A DNA stretch of 64,000 nucleotides from Glaciecola sp047637355 (GCA_047637355.1 JBLIKA010000001.1:1-64000), one strand, 5' to 3'; counted from the stretch's first letter, positions 36,244 through 45,918 are shown. The notes: generated by a model not told the origin, from the letters alone. Made by a program: numbers and translations.

Positions 36244-37794
36244 CTACAAGTAAGTGTTTACAAACACGTTAACCGGTGCACCTGTTGGCTTACCATGTTG
36301 CCAATCAAGATTCTCTATACCACTGCCTGCGATATCAACATGCGTAAACGGTAGCGGTAGCACGGAGTTTGCTTCATGTTTGTCCAAACCAGAAGCGATG
36401 GTCAAAAATGCCATCGGAAATTGATGACCTCGCATAGTCGTCACTGAAGGACCATTATTCGACGATAATACATCATCTGCTTTTGTCCTTGGTTTCACAA
36501 AGTCAAAATCTTCACGACGCGAAAGTGATTGCTCTACTTGATCAGCGCATAATTCGCCTTGAGCAAACAACTGTCGCGCAATCCCCTTATCGCGAGCGGG
36601 TTTATTCTCAACAAGCGCAGTGTAAGGTCCAAACGCAATTGCAGCATGACCTGTTAATGTCGCAACAGAAAACAGTTCAGGGTTAATTGCATTGACAGCA
36701 TCTTCACGCAAATGTGAAAGCAAATCAGCCAATAGCATTCTACCTTCAGCATCGGTATTGCCAACTCTTACTCTTATACCTGCATGGCTGGTAATAATTT
36801 CGTCTGGAATGAACGCTTCTGCGCCAATACTATTTCGCACAGCACCCAGTTCGGCAATGACCTTAATGCCTTTAGGAGCGAGTAGTGAGAGTGTTTTCAT
36901 AAAACCTGCAACGCCAGCTGCTCCACCTTTATCGCGACTCATTCCGGCCATATGACCATTCACTTTTAAATCAGCTCCACCAGTGTCAAAGGTAATACCC
37001 TTGCCAGCAAACAATAATGTTTTAGTTACCTCACCGACCGGCTCATAAATCATACGAATAATACGTGGGCGGTGTCTTTTAACTTCAATTGAAGCCCTAG
37101 CTACTGCGTGCAGCAGTGGGTATTCATGTCTAATTTGAACATCATCTGTAATAATACTTACTTTAACGTTCGAGTCTTTAAATGCATCAACGCAATAATC
37201 AGCAAACCCAGGTGGGGCCATACGTTCTGGCTCTGTACCGCACAGGTCACGAGCAAGCCGTTTACCTGCCTCTAATGCATTTAAGCGCTGAATGTCGACG
37301 GTAGCCTTACTTTCAATCAAACCGACGAACTGTAGAGGTTCAATTTCATTTTCATCTAACGCTTGTCTCGCCTCGAGCGGTTGCCATAAACCTTGGCACA
37401 GGCCAAGATAGGCGGCCTCAATAGCATTCTTAAATTGTATTGCTTGATTGTCAGTTAAACCCACTAAATTGATTTCTAGTAATGGCTTGCGGACACCTGA
37501 ATCCAACAGCATTTGTGCGACATTTCGCGTTGCATCAAACACTCGGCGGACATCGTCATAATCTCGACTTAACTGACCAACAGGAACTTGCAACAACCTT
37601 TTTCCGACAACGTCGGCTGCAACGAGGGTGGGGATAACGCCAACGCGCTCATCTATTGATTGGTGTTTTTCTAAACTTTTCTGAATATCAGGATAGTACT
37701 GACTTGATAATGTGTTACTTATGAGCACGTAGGCATCATAATTATTATTTAATTGTGCAATATTTGTTTCTAAAACTGCATTAGGGAAAGACAT
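36244..37794 (-). CDS. M17 leucyl aminopeptidase family protein
   Basis: 516 residues. The C-terminal catalytic domain has GITFDTGGADLK and the signature NTDAEGRMLLADLL with the metal-binding Asp and Glu, then GPYTALVENKP. The N-terminal 170 residues form the oligomerisation domain. It removes N-terminal residues from peptides in the cytoplasm. GGAG precedes the ATG at good spacing. The DUF1653 gene follows after 8 bases. Confidence 0.92.
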   Translation of the reverse strand: MSFPNAVLETNIAQLNNNYDAYVLISNTLSSQYYPDIQKSLEKHQSIDERVGVIPTLVAADVVGKRLLQVPVGQLSRDYDDVRRVFDATRNVAQMLLDSGVRKPLLEINLVGLTDNQAIQFKNAIEAAYLGLCQGLWQPLEARQALDENEIEPLQFVGLIESKATVDIQRLNALEAGKRLARDLCGTEPERMAPPGFADYCVDAFKDSNVKVSIITDDVQIRHEYPLLHAVARASIEVKRHRPRIIRMIYEPVGEVTKTLLFAGKGITFDTGGADLKVNGHMAGMSRDKGGAAGVAGFMKTLSLLAPKGIKVIAELGAVRNSIGAEAFIPDEIITSHAGIRVRVGNTDAEGRMLLADLLSHLREDAVNAINPELFSVATLTGHAAIAFGPYTALVENKPARDKGIARQLFAQGELCADQVEQSLSRREDFDFVKPRTKADDVLSSNNGPSVTTMRGHQFPMAFLTIASGLDKHEANSVLPLPFTHVDIAGSGIENLDWQHGKPTGAPVNVFVNTYL

Positions 37795-37901
37795 TTATAT
37801 CTCCGTTAGGATTCGCATACTGAATAAAAATATAGCCCTTGTATACATCAGACCGACATTTCTCGAATTGCTTATTATTATTTTTTTTCAAAGTATAGGG
37901 A

Positions 37902-38963
37902 TTATTCATCGCTAAACAAGGGCAAATCTAATTGATTGCTGTTCAACTTATCCGCCAATGATACGTGAAGGCCGACCAAACGGACTTTTTTCCCCTCTCC
38001 TCTCTCGAATGCTTTAGCAAGTAACTCGATTAATAATTGTTCGTTTACTTCTTGTGCTTGATGTTCAACTGTTGTTTGTTGAAAGTCATCAAACTTAAGT
38101 TTTATACCGAGTGATTTAATTGGACTATGCTTTTTTGTTTCTATTCTTTCACATAACTTAGGTAACAGCCGCATAACGACTTCTTTGCATTCGTCTAAGC
38201 TGACAAGATCTATATCTAAGGTTCTCTCAACGCCAATCGACTTGCGTTTTCTATTAATCGAGAGCCTTCGTTCATCAATTGCGTGTGCTCTCTTCCATAA
38301 TGATGCACCAAATTTACCAAAATGTTGATGTAACTTTTCAACCGGAAATGATCGTATATCCTCACACTTGTAAAGTCCTAACTTATTCAGTTTTTCGAGT
38401 GTCACTTTGCCCACTCCCGGAATTTTTTTCAGTGGTAGACATTTCACAAATTCATCTAATTGGGTCGGGGTGATAACGCAAATACCGTTCGGTTTGTTTT
38501 CGTCACTAGCAACTTTAGCCACGAATTTTATAGGAGCGACACCTGCTGATGCGGTTAATCCTGTTTCTTCAAATATTGCGCGTCTAATATCTTCGGCTAT
38601 ATAGGTTGCACTGCCGCCAAACAAATCGCTATCTGTTACGTCTAAAAAGGCTTCATCTAATGAAAGCGGTTCAATTTCGTCCGTATAGCGCAGGTATATT
38701 GCTTTTATTTGGTCTGACACTTTTACGTACTCATCCATTCGACCTTTGATCAAAACCAGGTTCGGACAGATTCTCAGGGCTGTTGCCGTCGCCATCGCTG
38801 AACGTATACCAAATTTTCTTGCAGGATAATTACAAGTAGCAATAACCCCTCTGCGCTCAGCACTGCCGCCAATAGCTATTGGTTTATGCTGTAATGTTGG
38901 ATCATCTCGCATTTCGACAGCAGCATAAAAGCAATCCATGTCGATATGAATGAACTTACGCAT
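37902..38963 (-). CDS. dinB: DNA polymerase IV
   Basis: 353 residues of Y-family polymerase: IDMDCFYAAVEMRD (catalytic Asp) at the N-terminus, LSLDEAFLDVTDS (catalytic Asp-Glu), the helix-hairpin-helix KKIPGVGKVTLEKL and the C-terminal little finger (RKSIGVERTL, VEHQAQEV) ending LDLPLFSDE. That C-terminus resembles a beta-clamp-binding motif (QLDLPLF), as in Pol IV. It performs translesion synthesis. A consensus LexA box lies about 63 bases upstream, so it is part of the SOS response. Confidence 0.95.
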   Translation of the reverse strand: MRKFIHIDMDCFYAAVEMRDDPTLQHKPIAIGGSAERRGVIATCNYPARKFGIRSAMATATALRICPNLVLIKGRMDEYVKVSDQIKAIYLRYTDEIEPLSLDEAFLDVTDSDLFGGSATYIAEDIRRAIFEETGLTASAGVAPIKFVAKVASDENKPNGICVITPTQLDEFVKCLPLKKIPGVGKVTLEKLNKLGLYKCEDIRSFPVEKLHQHFGKFGASLWKRAHAIDERRLSINRKRKSIGVERTLDIDLVSLDECKEVVMRLLPKLCERIETKKHSPIKSLGIKLKFDDFQQTTVEHQAQEVNEQLLIELLAKAFERGEGKKVRLVGLHVSLADKLNSNQLDLPLFSDE

Positions 38964-39025
38964 TGAATAACTTTGGCATTAGAATAGTATAAATCCTCAA
39001 TTCGTTAGTATTATATATAAAATAG

Positions 39026-39041
39026 CTGTATATAAAAACAG
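39026..39041. promoter_or_regulatory. LexA (SOS) box of dinB
   Basis: CTGTATATAAAAACAG is a match to the gammaproteobacterial SOS consensus CTGT-N8-ACAG, including the AT-rich spacer. It ends 63 bases upstream of the dinB start codon, where LexA would block the promoter. Confidence 0.85.
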
Positions 39042-39235
39042 TTTAAGACAGTATTTGATATTTACCAATCATCATTCTCTTTTTGTCCTGCACCGTTTCC
39101 CATTTTCTTATGCCGATTAGCATTTGAATACAGTTCGACTGCACCAGTTCTCGAATATACAAATGACGAATGACGGTTTAGTATATTGCGCTTGTGTATA
39201 ATTATGGTTAATTTCATATAATATTTGGGAATAAT

Positions 39236-39733
39236 ATGATTTCAAAAACGTTTAATTTTATCTTTAGAAAACTTTTCCCTATTTCATATGCTAGATGGAT
39301 AGGTGTTTCAATGGGTCCCGGTTGCAGATTGATTGATGTGCACTTTAGCTCAGAGCCTTATTTAATAAAACTTGGAAGTCACGTATCAGCTACAGGTGTT
39401 AGGTTTGAAACCCACGATGGAGGTGTTTGGGTTATGCGAGAAGAATATCCCGAAATAGATATTGTAGGGCCAATTACGATTGGTAATAATGTGTTTATCG
39501 GCTACGGTGTAATAATACTTCCAGGCATCACTATTGGTGATAACGTCGTAATAGGCGCTGGTTCTGTTGTATCTAAAAACATCCCAAGTAATGTTGTAGT
39601 TGTTGGGGTCCCAGCAAGAATAATTAAATCTATAGAAGACTATAAGGTAAAGGCTACTGAATATGGACATCAGACAAAACAGATGAGTCCAGCTCAGAAA
39701 AAACGATATTACGCAAAGCTGTACACTGAATAA
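39236..39733 (+). CDS. Hexapeptide-repeat acyltransferase
   Basis: 165 residues with hexapeptide repeats of a left-handed beta-helix: GPITIGNNVFIGYGVIILPG, ITIGDNVVIGAGSVVSKN and VVVGVPARIIK, the usual end of acyltransferases of the O-acetyltransferase type. His in the FETHDGG region is the likely catalytic residue. Acceptor sugar or other substrate unknown. GGGAATAAT lies before the ATG. Single gene between dinB and nqrM; related enzymes decorate polysaccharides, but this one is not in the EPS locus. Confidence 0.85.
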   Translation: MISKTFNFIFRKLFPISYARWIGVSMGPGCRLIDVHFSSEPYLIKLGSHVSATGVRFETHDGGVWVMREEYPEIDIVGPITIGNNVFIGYGVIILPGITIGDNVVIGAGSVVSKNIPSNVVVVGVPARIIKSIEDYKVKATEYGHQTKQMSPAQKKRYYAKLYTE

Positions 39734-39824
39734 TACCTGTTAATACCTGCGCATAAAGGTAAGCTCACGTTCACTCCAATTTGGTTTGCTGCACTTATTT
39801 TTAACTGAATGTGTTAACTGACAA

Positions 39825-40058
39825 TCAAAGTATTTGATTGTCCTGCCATTCCTTAATTTTTATCTGTCTTTTTTCTTCTCTTTCCATTCTGGCTTTTTTT
39901 CTATCACAAGGTTCAGGGCAGTCACACGCTTTTGAAATACCTAATGCCCCTAACCCACCGCAACTTCCGGCTATTGTTTTCTTTTGTAATATATAACCAA
40001 TAGCCATGGCTGCTACCATCAATAAGAAAAATGCAAATGCTAAAATAAATGTACTCAC
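39825..40058 (-). CDS. nqrM: Na+-NQR maturation protein NqrM
   Basis: 77 residues: one N-terminal membrane helix (FILAFAFFLLMVAAMAIGYI), then KKTIAGSCGGLGALGISKACDCPEPCD with four conserved cysteines, as in NqrM (DUF539). NqrM is needed for iron-centre assembly in the NqrD/NqrE part of Na+-NQR. The start is GTG with AGAGG ahead. It sits 63 bases after apbE on the same strand as the nqr operon, the usual synteny in this group. Confidence 0.93.
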   Translation of the reverse strand: MSTFILAFAFFLLMVAAMAIGYILQKKTIAGSCGGLGALGISKACDCPEPCDRKKARMEREEKRQIKIKEWQDNQIL

Positions 40059-40121
40059 GCTAACCTCTTAAAATGTCAATTGATTACCATATGAACCGAT
40101 ACCTACCGAACTGATAAATAG

Positions 40122-41129
40122 CTAATCCTGTTTTACGTCCCTCAAGAACGCAGGAGACGCATATTCAATAAATTCTTGGCCCTGCTTTAAAATCATAAAT
40201 ACAGCTAAGTCTTCGCTTATTGCTAGTGCCTTTGCTTGGTCGGCTCCCATCACATTTAATGCGGTAGCTAAGCCATCAGCAGTCATAGATGATGAATGGA
40301 CAACGGTCACTGACACCAAATTATGAATAATTGGATACCCCGTTTTAGGCTCAATTAAGTGCGAATAACGAATACCGTCCTGTTCGAAATAATTACGATA
40401 GTCACCAGAAGTAGCAACCGCATTATTGCCTATACTTATAATCTTCTGGATAGCCCGTTCATTAGTTATCGGCTTTTCAATTGCAATCCGCCAATCATTG
40501 CCATTTGCTTTTTTACCTGCGACTCTCATTTCGCCGCCAATTTCGATTAGGTAATCGTCTATTTGATTCTCTTCTATAATACCAGCTACAGCGTCAACGC
40601 CATACCCTTTTGCTATGGTCGATAGATCAATATATAGCTTCGAGTGTAACTTTGTAACAACGCCTGAGTTCATTTCAAACTTATCAATACCAACATAGTC
40701 TGCAATTTCTAGTAATTGTGACTTAGTAGGAATAACTTCCGCTCGTTTATCGGGCCCAAAGCCCCACAAATTAACTAAAGGTCCCACAGTTACATCCAAA
40801 CTACCGCGGCTTAAATTGTGCAACCTAATGGCCTCTTTGAGCACAAATTCGGTTTGCTCGGAAATAGGGAAGGGGATCCCTGCAGCCGTTTTATTTAACT
40901 GCGATAATTCTGAATCTGGATCATAGGTCGACATTAACGCATTAACTTGAATCAGTGCATCATCTATTTGACCTTTTAGGGCTTTCACATCTATCGGTAT
41001 TTCAGTCCGTTGAATGACTTTTATAGAGTAAGTAGTGCCCATAGTTTCACCTGAAATTGCGATTTCAGTAGGTTGATTGGGCGCACAAGAAACTATGAAT
41101 AATAATAAAAAAGGGAATAAAAATTTCAA
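40122..41129 (-). CDS. apbE: FAD:protein FMN transferase ApbE
   Basis: About 335 residues, a lipoprotein: signal KFLFPFLLLFIVSC with the lipid-modified Cys at about residue 15. ApbE motifs are GTTYSIK near the N-terminus, DLSTIAKGYGVDAV, YLIEIGGEMRVAG and SHLIEPKTGYPI. It transfers FMN from FAD to threonine in SGAT motifs of NqrB and NqrC, both encoded just upstream. The frame opens 7 codons further at TTG 41150, but TTG 41129 has AGGAT at proper spacing, so it is preferred. A Fur-like sequence lies upstream. Confidence 0.93.
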   Translation of the reverse strand: MKFLFPFLLLFIVSCAPNQPTEIAISGETMGTTYSIKVIQRTEIPIDVKALKGQIDDALIQVNALMSTYDPDSELSQLNKTAAGIPFPISEQTEFVLKEAIRLHNLSRGSLDVTVGPLVNLWGFGPDKRAEVIPTKSQLLEIADYVGIDKFEMNSGVVTKLHSKLYIDLSTIAKGYGVDAVAGIIEENQIDDYLIEIGGEMRVAGKKANGNDWRIAIEKPITNERAIQKIISIGNNAVATSGDYRNYFEQDGIRYSHLIEPKTGYPIIHNLVSVTVVHSSSMTADGLATALNVMGADQAKALAISEDLAVFMILKQGQEFIEYASPAFLRDVKQD

Positions 41130-41207
41130 GGCTATCCTCGTAAATTGCAAATTAATGAAGGGATAATATGATATAGGATCACATTATGAGCGAAGCGACA
41201 TTTCGTT

Positions 41208-41226
41208 GATAATGATTATACATTAA
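41208..41226. promoter_or_regulatory. Possible Fur-like box upstream of apbE
   Basis: GATAATGATTATACATTAA begins with the first nine bases of the Fur consensus (GATAATGAT) and matches about 12 of 19 positions. It is some 80 bases upstream of the apbE start. Iron control of NQR cofactor insertion would be sensible, but the second half is a weak match and the region is AT-rich. Confidence 0.3.
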
Positions 41227-41303
41227 TTTTTGGGATCATATAAAGAACCACGCAAATGTGAACGCAGCGCAAGGCAGAAGCTAAAGAATATGGTGTATTT
41301 TGA

Positions 41304-41333
41304 GCAAAAAGAAAAGGCGCCATTAAGGCGCCC
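41304..41333 (-). terminator. Terminator of the nqr operon
   Basis: GGCGCC at 41316-41321, loop ATTAA, then GGCGCC at 41327-41332. Read on the minus strand the stem is followed by TTTTCTTTTT. It lies 30 bases after the nqrF stop and separates nqr transcription from apbE. Confidence 0.85.
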
Positions 41334-41362
41334 AATCCAATCTTCCACCTAGGTGTTATGAA

Positions 41363-42595
41363 TTAACCACCAAAGTCGTCTAGCATGATGTTTTCATCTT
41401 CGACACCAAGCTCTTTAAGCATATTGATTACTGCAGCATTCATCATAGGTGGTCCACACATATAGAATTCACAGTCTTCAGGTGCTGGGTGATTTTTCAG
41501 GTAATTCTCGAGTAATACGTTATGGATAAATCCTGTATCACCCGTCCAATTATCTTCTGGTTGTGGGTCAGACAATGCAACGTGCCATTCAAAGTTATCA
41601 TTTTCTTTGGCCAACATATCGAAATCTTCCACATAGAACATCTCACGTGAAGAACGAGCACCATACCAGAAGGTTATTTTACGAGGTGTTTTGAGCCGAC
41701 GAAGTTGATCAAAGATGTGTGACCGCATTGGTGCCATACCAGCACCACCGCCAACAAACACCATTTCCGCATCTGTTTCTTTTGCATAGAATTCACCAAA
41801 AGGGCCAGAAATTGTGGCTTTATCACCTGGCTTCAAAGACCATATAAATGAAGACATTTTACCTGCGGGAAGACTTAAGTTCTTAGGTGGCGGCGTAGCA
41901 ATACGCACGTTCAACAAAATTATACCTTCTTCCTCTGGATAGTTTGCCATTGAGTAAGCACGAATAGTTTCCTCGTCACACTTCGACTCAACATCAAAAA
42001 AGCCGAAATGTTCCCAATCTTTACGATATTCTGCAGGTACATCAAAGTCTTTATATTTTATGTGGTGAGGTGGAGCCTCAATTTGGATATATCCACCCGC
42101 TTTAAAAGGCACGCTTTCGCCATTAGGAATGCCTAACTTAAGCTCTTTAATAAAAGTTGCTTCGTTATTGTTGGAAAGAACGTCACATTCCCATTTTTTA
42201 ATACCAAATACTTCTTCAGGGAGCTGAATGTCCATGTCTTGCTTAATAGATACCTGGCAAGATAAACGACAGCCCTGCTTGGCCTCACGCTTTGAAATAT
42301 GGTCAAGCTCAGTAGGCAATATTTCACCACCGCCCGACTTAATATCCACTGTACATTGACCGCAAGAACCACCGCCACCACAAGCTGAAGATACAAAGAT
42401 ACCTGAGTCAGCCAGAGCGCCAAGTAGTTTCCCACCTGGTGAGGTTGTAATTGTTTTACTTGGATCGCCATTGATGGTTATTAAAACATCACCTTCAGGG
42501 ACTAATTTCGATTTTGCAAACATAATAATAAACACTAACGCCAAGACGATAGTAATAAACATGCCTACACCGAGATAGATTTCTATTTGATTCAT
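41363..42595 (-). CDS. nqrF: Na+-NQR subunit F
   Basis: 410 residues: N-terminal membrane helix (residues 5-28), a 2Fe-2S domain with CGGGGSCGQC and a fourth Cys in CRLSC, an FAD-binding RAYSMANYPEE, and an NADH-binding domain with GGGAGMAPMRSH and CGPPMMNAAV, ending DDFGG. It takes electrons from NADH and passes them via FAD and 2Fe-2S into the pump. GGAG precedes the ATG. Last gene of the nqrABCDEF operon before the terminator. Confidence 0.97.
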   Translation of the reverse strand: MNQIEIYLGVGMFITIVLALVFIIMFAKSKLVPEGDVLITINGDPSKTITTSPGGKLLGALADSGIFVSSACGGGGSCGQCTVDIKSGGGEILPTELDHISKREAKQGCRLSCQVSIKQDMDIQLPEEVFGIKKWECDVLSNNNEATFIKELKLGIPNGESVPFKAGGYIQIEAPPHHIKYKDFDVPAEYRKDWEHFGFFDVESKCDEETIRAYSMANYPEEEGIILLNVRIATPPPKNLSLPAGKMSSFIWSLKPGDKATISGPFGEFYAKETDAEMVFVGGGAGMAPMRSHIFDQLRRLKTPRKITFWYGARSSREMFYVEDFDMLAKENDNFEWHVALSDPQPEDNWTGDTGFIHNVLLENYLKNHPAPEDCEFYMCGPPMMNAAVINMLKELGVEDENIMLDDFGG

Positions 42596-42615
42596 TATCT
42601 ATACTCCTATTCGCT

Positions 42616-43224
42616 TTACAGCGAAATACCTGTGAATGACTGGAAACCTAATGCCATTAAACCTGCGATCATAAACACAGAACCTAATCCGCGAATACCA
42701 TCAGGCATATCGGCATACTTTAATTTTTCACGTATCGCAGCTAGCAAGATAATGGCCATAGCCCAACCTGCCCCACTGCCAATGCCGTAAACAATACTTT
42801 CAGTGAAGTTGTATTCGCGCTGAACAGCAAACGCAACACCACCGAATATGGCACAGTTTACGGTTATAAGCGGCAAGAAGATCCCTAACGCGTTATATAA
42901 AGCGGGGAAAAACTTGTCAAGTGTCATTTCCAGTATCTGAACTAAAGCAGCTATTACGCCGATAAAGGTCAAGAAACTCAAGAAACTAAGGTCAGCATCT
43001 GGGAAACCGGCCCAACCTAAAGCACCAGGTGCAAGAATGTTTACAAAGATAACTTGGTTAACAGGCACTGAAATACCCAACACCACGATAACTGCAACGC
43101 CCAAACCCATGGATGTCTTTACTTTCTTTGATACTGCTAGAAAAGTACACATACCTAGGAACAATGACAATGCCATGTTCTCTATAAATACCGCTCTTAT
43201 AAATAATGCTGCATAATGTTCCAT
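42616..43224 (-). CDS. nqrE: Na+-NQR subunit E
   Basis: 202 residues, six membrane helices. NqrE/NqrD/RnfA-type sequence with LFLGMCTFLAVS near the start, TVNCAIFGGVAFAVQREY with the conserved Cys in the middle, and YGIGSGAGWAMAIILLAAIREK. With NqrD it holds the iron centre between the two subunits. AAGGAA precedes the ATG. Confidence 0.97.
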   Translation of the reverse strand: MEHYAALFIRAVFIENMALSLFLGMCTFLAVSKKVKTSMGLGVAVIVVLGISVPVNQVIFVNILAPGALGWAGFPDADLSFLSFLTFIGVIAALVQILEMTLDKFFPALYNALGIFLPLITVNCAIFGGVAFAVQREYNFTESIVYGIGSGAGWAMAIILLAAIREKLKYADMPDGIRGLGSVFMIAGLMALGFQSFTGISL

Positions 43225-43226
43225 GA

Positions 43227-43859
43227 TTATTCCTTAGGCTCTACTTGTTCAGGGCGAATAGTACGAATAAACCAAATCATACCGCCGATGAGGAAGAACG
43301 AGCTAAATGGAAGTATCAACAGACCATTACCTTGATACCAGCCACCATTAGTAACAAGTGGTAGAATTTCAAACCCAAGGATAGTACCAAAACCGGCTAA
43401 TTCTTTGATTGTACCAATAACAATTAGAATAAATGAATACCCGAAACCGTTACCAATGCCGTCCAAGAAACTCATTAAAGGAGGCGACTTCATTGCGTAG
43501 GCTTCGGCGCGCCCCATTACGATACAGTTTGTAATGATCAAACCCACAAATACCGAAAGTTGCTTCGAAATTTCGTAAGAGTAAGCCTTCAATATTTGGT
43601 CAACAACGATTACCAATGACGCAATGATTGTCATCTGAATAATAATGCGCACACTTGACGGTATTTGATTTCGTATAAGTGAAATAAACAAGCTAGAAAA
43701 AGCAGTAACTGCGGTTAATGCCAAAGACATTACCAATGCGGTTTCTAATTTTGTTGTAATTGCTAATGCAGAACAAATACCAAGTACATGTAAAGCAATC
43801 GGGTTACTGTCTAATATTGGCCCGAATAGGGCTTTTTTCATTTCTTTAGTGTCAGCCAT
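43227..43859 (-). CDS. nqrD: Na+-NQR subunit D
   Basis: 210 residues, six membrane helices, homologous to NqrE with inverted topology. ALHVLGICSALAITTKLETAL near the start and VGLIITNCIVMGRAEAYAM in the middle contain the conserved Cys residues for iron binding. Two bases separate its stop from the nqrE start. It is an integral part of the inner membrane pump. Confidence 0.97.
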   Translation of the reverse strand: MADTKEMKKALFGPILDSNPIALHVLGICSALAITTKLETALVMSLALTAVTAFSSLFISLIRNQIPSSVRIIIQMTIIASLVIVVDQILKAYSYEISKQLSVFVGLIITNCIVMGRAEAYAMKSPPLMSFLDGIGNGFGYSFILIVIGTIKELAGFGTILGFEILPLVTNGGWYQGNGLLILPFSSFFLIGGMIWFIRTIRPEQVEPKE

Positions 43860-43868
43860 TATGGTCCC

Positions 43869-44648
43869 TTATGATTTCCAAGATTGCTTTTTGAGGTAAT
43901 TGCCGTAGCCATTATCACTAGCCCAGTACTGCAATGTATTCTCTACACCGTTGCTGGTTAGTGTTGCACCTGATAGTGCATCAACCGCATATTGGTCATC
44001 TTTGTTGTCGCCTTTGTTAACTTCAATAGCAACGTTACCGTTACTGAAAAGCTGTTTACCATCCCACTTAGCCTGCCATTCTGGGTTTTGGATCTCTCCG
44101 CCCAACCCTGGAGTTTCTTTATGTTGATAAAATATCAATTCGCGAATGGTGTGGCCATCATTGTCAAGCGCAAGGAAACCATACATTAAGTCCCATAGAC
44201 CGCTGCCATGAACTGGCAATATAATGCGTGATACAGAACCTTCATCATCTTTAATTAAATAGACGCTGGCGACGTTAGCACGACTTGAAAAGCCAGCCGG
44301 ACTGCCTTCTACTTTCGTACTAGTGCCTTTAGCTTTAGCTACTCTGCCGTACATATCGTAAGGCTTAGTCTCGCCCTCAGCTGGGTTAGCTACATATTCG
44401 CCAGTTTCCAAATCAACAAAACGCTCTTCTACTTTTGCATCGTAGATTGTTGCAATGTCTTTTTTTGTTTTAGCTTCGCCAAGTAATCCTGCCGCAGTCA
44501 AAATGTTCGATTGTTTATCAAGTGCTGCGTTAGTCTGTTGCAATTCACGTAAGCCAACTGCTGCGCCTGACACTATGATTGAACAAACTAAACAAACAGC
44601 AACAACCACCAAAACTGTTTTACCTAAAGTTTCTTTTTTAGCCGACAC
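43869..44648 (-). CDS. nqrC: Na+-NQR subunit C
   Basis: About 259 residues: one N-terminal helix (TVLVVVAVCLVCSIIVSGAAVGL) and a periplasmic domain with the FMN attachment motif SGATLTSNGV (Thr near 229), the ApbE target. Other family pieces are GLWDLMYGFLALD and YQHKETPGLGGEI. The likely start is GTG 44648, with GGAGGA six bases ahead; TTG 44654 would leave no spacer to that RBS. It overlaps nqrB by 11 bases. Confidence 0.96.
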   Translation of the reverse strand: MSAKKETLGKTVLVVVAVCLVCSIIVSGAAVGLRELQQTNAALDKQSNILTAAGLLGEAKTKKDIATIYDAKVEERFVDLETGEYVANPAEGETKPYDMYGRVAKAKGTSTKVEGSPAGFSSRANVASVYLIKDDEGSVSRIILPVHGSGLWDLMYGFLALDNDGHTIRELIFYQHKETPGLGGEIQNPEWQAKWDGKQLFSNGNVAIEVNKGDNKDDQYAVDALSGATLTSNGVENTLQYWASDNGYGNYLKKQSWKS

Positions 44649-45918
44649 GTGCAATCCTCCGTTTAATATTGCTTTGAGCTACAAAGTAATCGAACAATGG
44701 TGCCCACAAGTTAGCAAATAATATCGCGAGCATAATACCCTCCGGGAATGCCGGATTAATTACGCGAATCAACACTGTCATCAAACCGATGAAGAAGCCA
44801 TAAAACCACTTACCTTGATTGGTAAATGAAGCTGACACTGGATCAGTCGCCATGAAAAACATACCAAAAGCCAAGCCGCCGATAACGAAATGCCAATAAA
44901 AAGGCATAGCATAAATTGACGTTGGGTCGCTCGCAAAAAAGTTAAGCAATGTGCTGAAGAATATTACACCAAGGCCTACGCCCGTCACGATACGCCAGCT
45001 AGCAATACCCAAATAAATAATGAAAAGCCCGCCTAACATAATCATTAAGCTAGAGACCTCACCTACCGATCCCGGGATATTGCCTATGAATGAATTCATC
45101 CACAAGTCTGCTTCGCTTATAGTTTGGTTAACCAAGTTACCTGATGCATCCAGCACTTGCATAGAAGCAAAATTAACAGAATCACCAAAATTCATGGTCT
45201 GATTTGCAGCGTTGCTCAGCCAGGTCGCACCAGAATATCCATCAGCTAACTGAGCTGCTATCCAAGGTTGATCGCCAGAAATTTGAGCGGGGTATGCGAA
45301 ATATAAGAAAGCACGACCAGACAACGCAGGATTCAGGAAGTTTCTGCCTGTTCCACCAAAAATTTCTTTAGCGATAACAATACCGAAGGTAATACCCAAA
45401 GCCACTTGCCATAAAGGAATAGTAGATGGCAATGTTAATGCAAACAACACAGAAGTTACAAAGAAACCTTCGTTGATTTCATGTTTTCGAACTGATGCAA
45501 ATAGTACTTCCCAGAAACCGCCCACTATGAACGTTGTTGCATATATGGGGACAAAAAAGCATGCCCCATAAAGTAGCATCGAGACTATGCCAGAATCACC
45601 CGTTAGCGTTCCACCTAGTGCCGAAAACAAACCTGCCTGCCAGCCATCATATAACGCACCGCCAGCTTCGATAGCATAAGATGCTTGCACACCAACATTG
45701 TACATACCGTAGAACATGGCTGGGAATGTTGCCATCCAAACCATAATCATAATACGTTTTAAATCGATACTATCTTTTACGTGCGTATTCGCACTGTTCA
45801 CTTTACCTGGCGTATAGAAAATAGTTGCAGCTGCTTCGTAAAGCGCATAGAACTTGTCGTATTTACCACCTGGTTCAAAATCAGGTTCGATTTTTTCTAA
45901 ATAAGTTTTTAATCCCAT
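44638..45918 (-). CDS. nqrB: Na+-NQR subunit B
   Basis: About 427 residues starting MGLKTYLEKIEPDFEPGGK, with some ten membrane helices. The FMN-linked threonine is in DGYSGATWLSN near residue 232, and NPALSGRAFLYFAYP and VIAKEIFGGTGRNFLNPAL are family signatures. It contains the Na+ translocation path and a riboflavin/FMN. The frame extends 11 codons earlier into nqrA, but ATG 45918 lies 2 bases after the nqrA stop with GAGGAAGAGG in front. Confidence 0.97.
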   Translation of the reverse strand: MGLKTYLEKIEPDFEPGGKYDKFYALYEAAATIFYTPGKVNSANTHVKDSIDLKRIMIMVWMATFPAMFYGMYNVGVQASYAIEAGGALYDGWQAGLFSALGGTLTGDSGIVSMLLYGACFFVPIYATTFIVGGFWEVLFASVRKHEINEGFFVTSVLFALTLPSTIPLWQVALGITFGIVIAKEIFGGTGRNFLNPALSGRAFLYFAYPAQISGDQPWIAAQLADGYSGATWLSNAANQTMNFGDSVNFASMQVLDASGNLVNQTISEADLWMNSFIGNIPGSVGEVSSLMIMLGGLFIIYLGIASWRIVTGVGLGVIFFSTLLNFFASDPTSIYAMPFYWHFVIGGLAFGMFFMATDPVSASFTNQGKWFYGFFIGLMTVLIRVINPAFPEGIMLAILFANLWAPLFDYFVAQSNIKRRIARVG

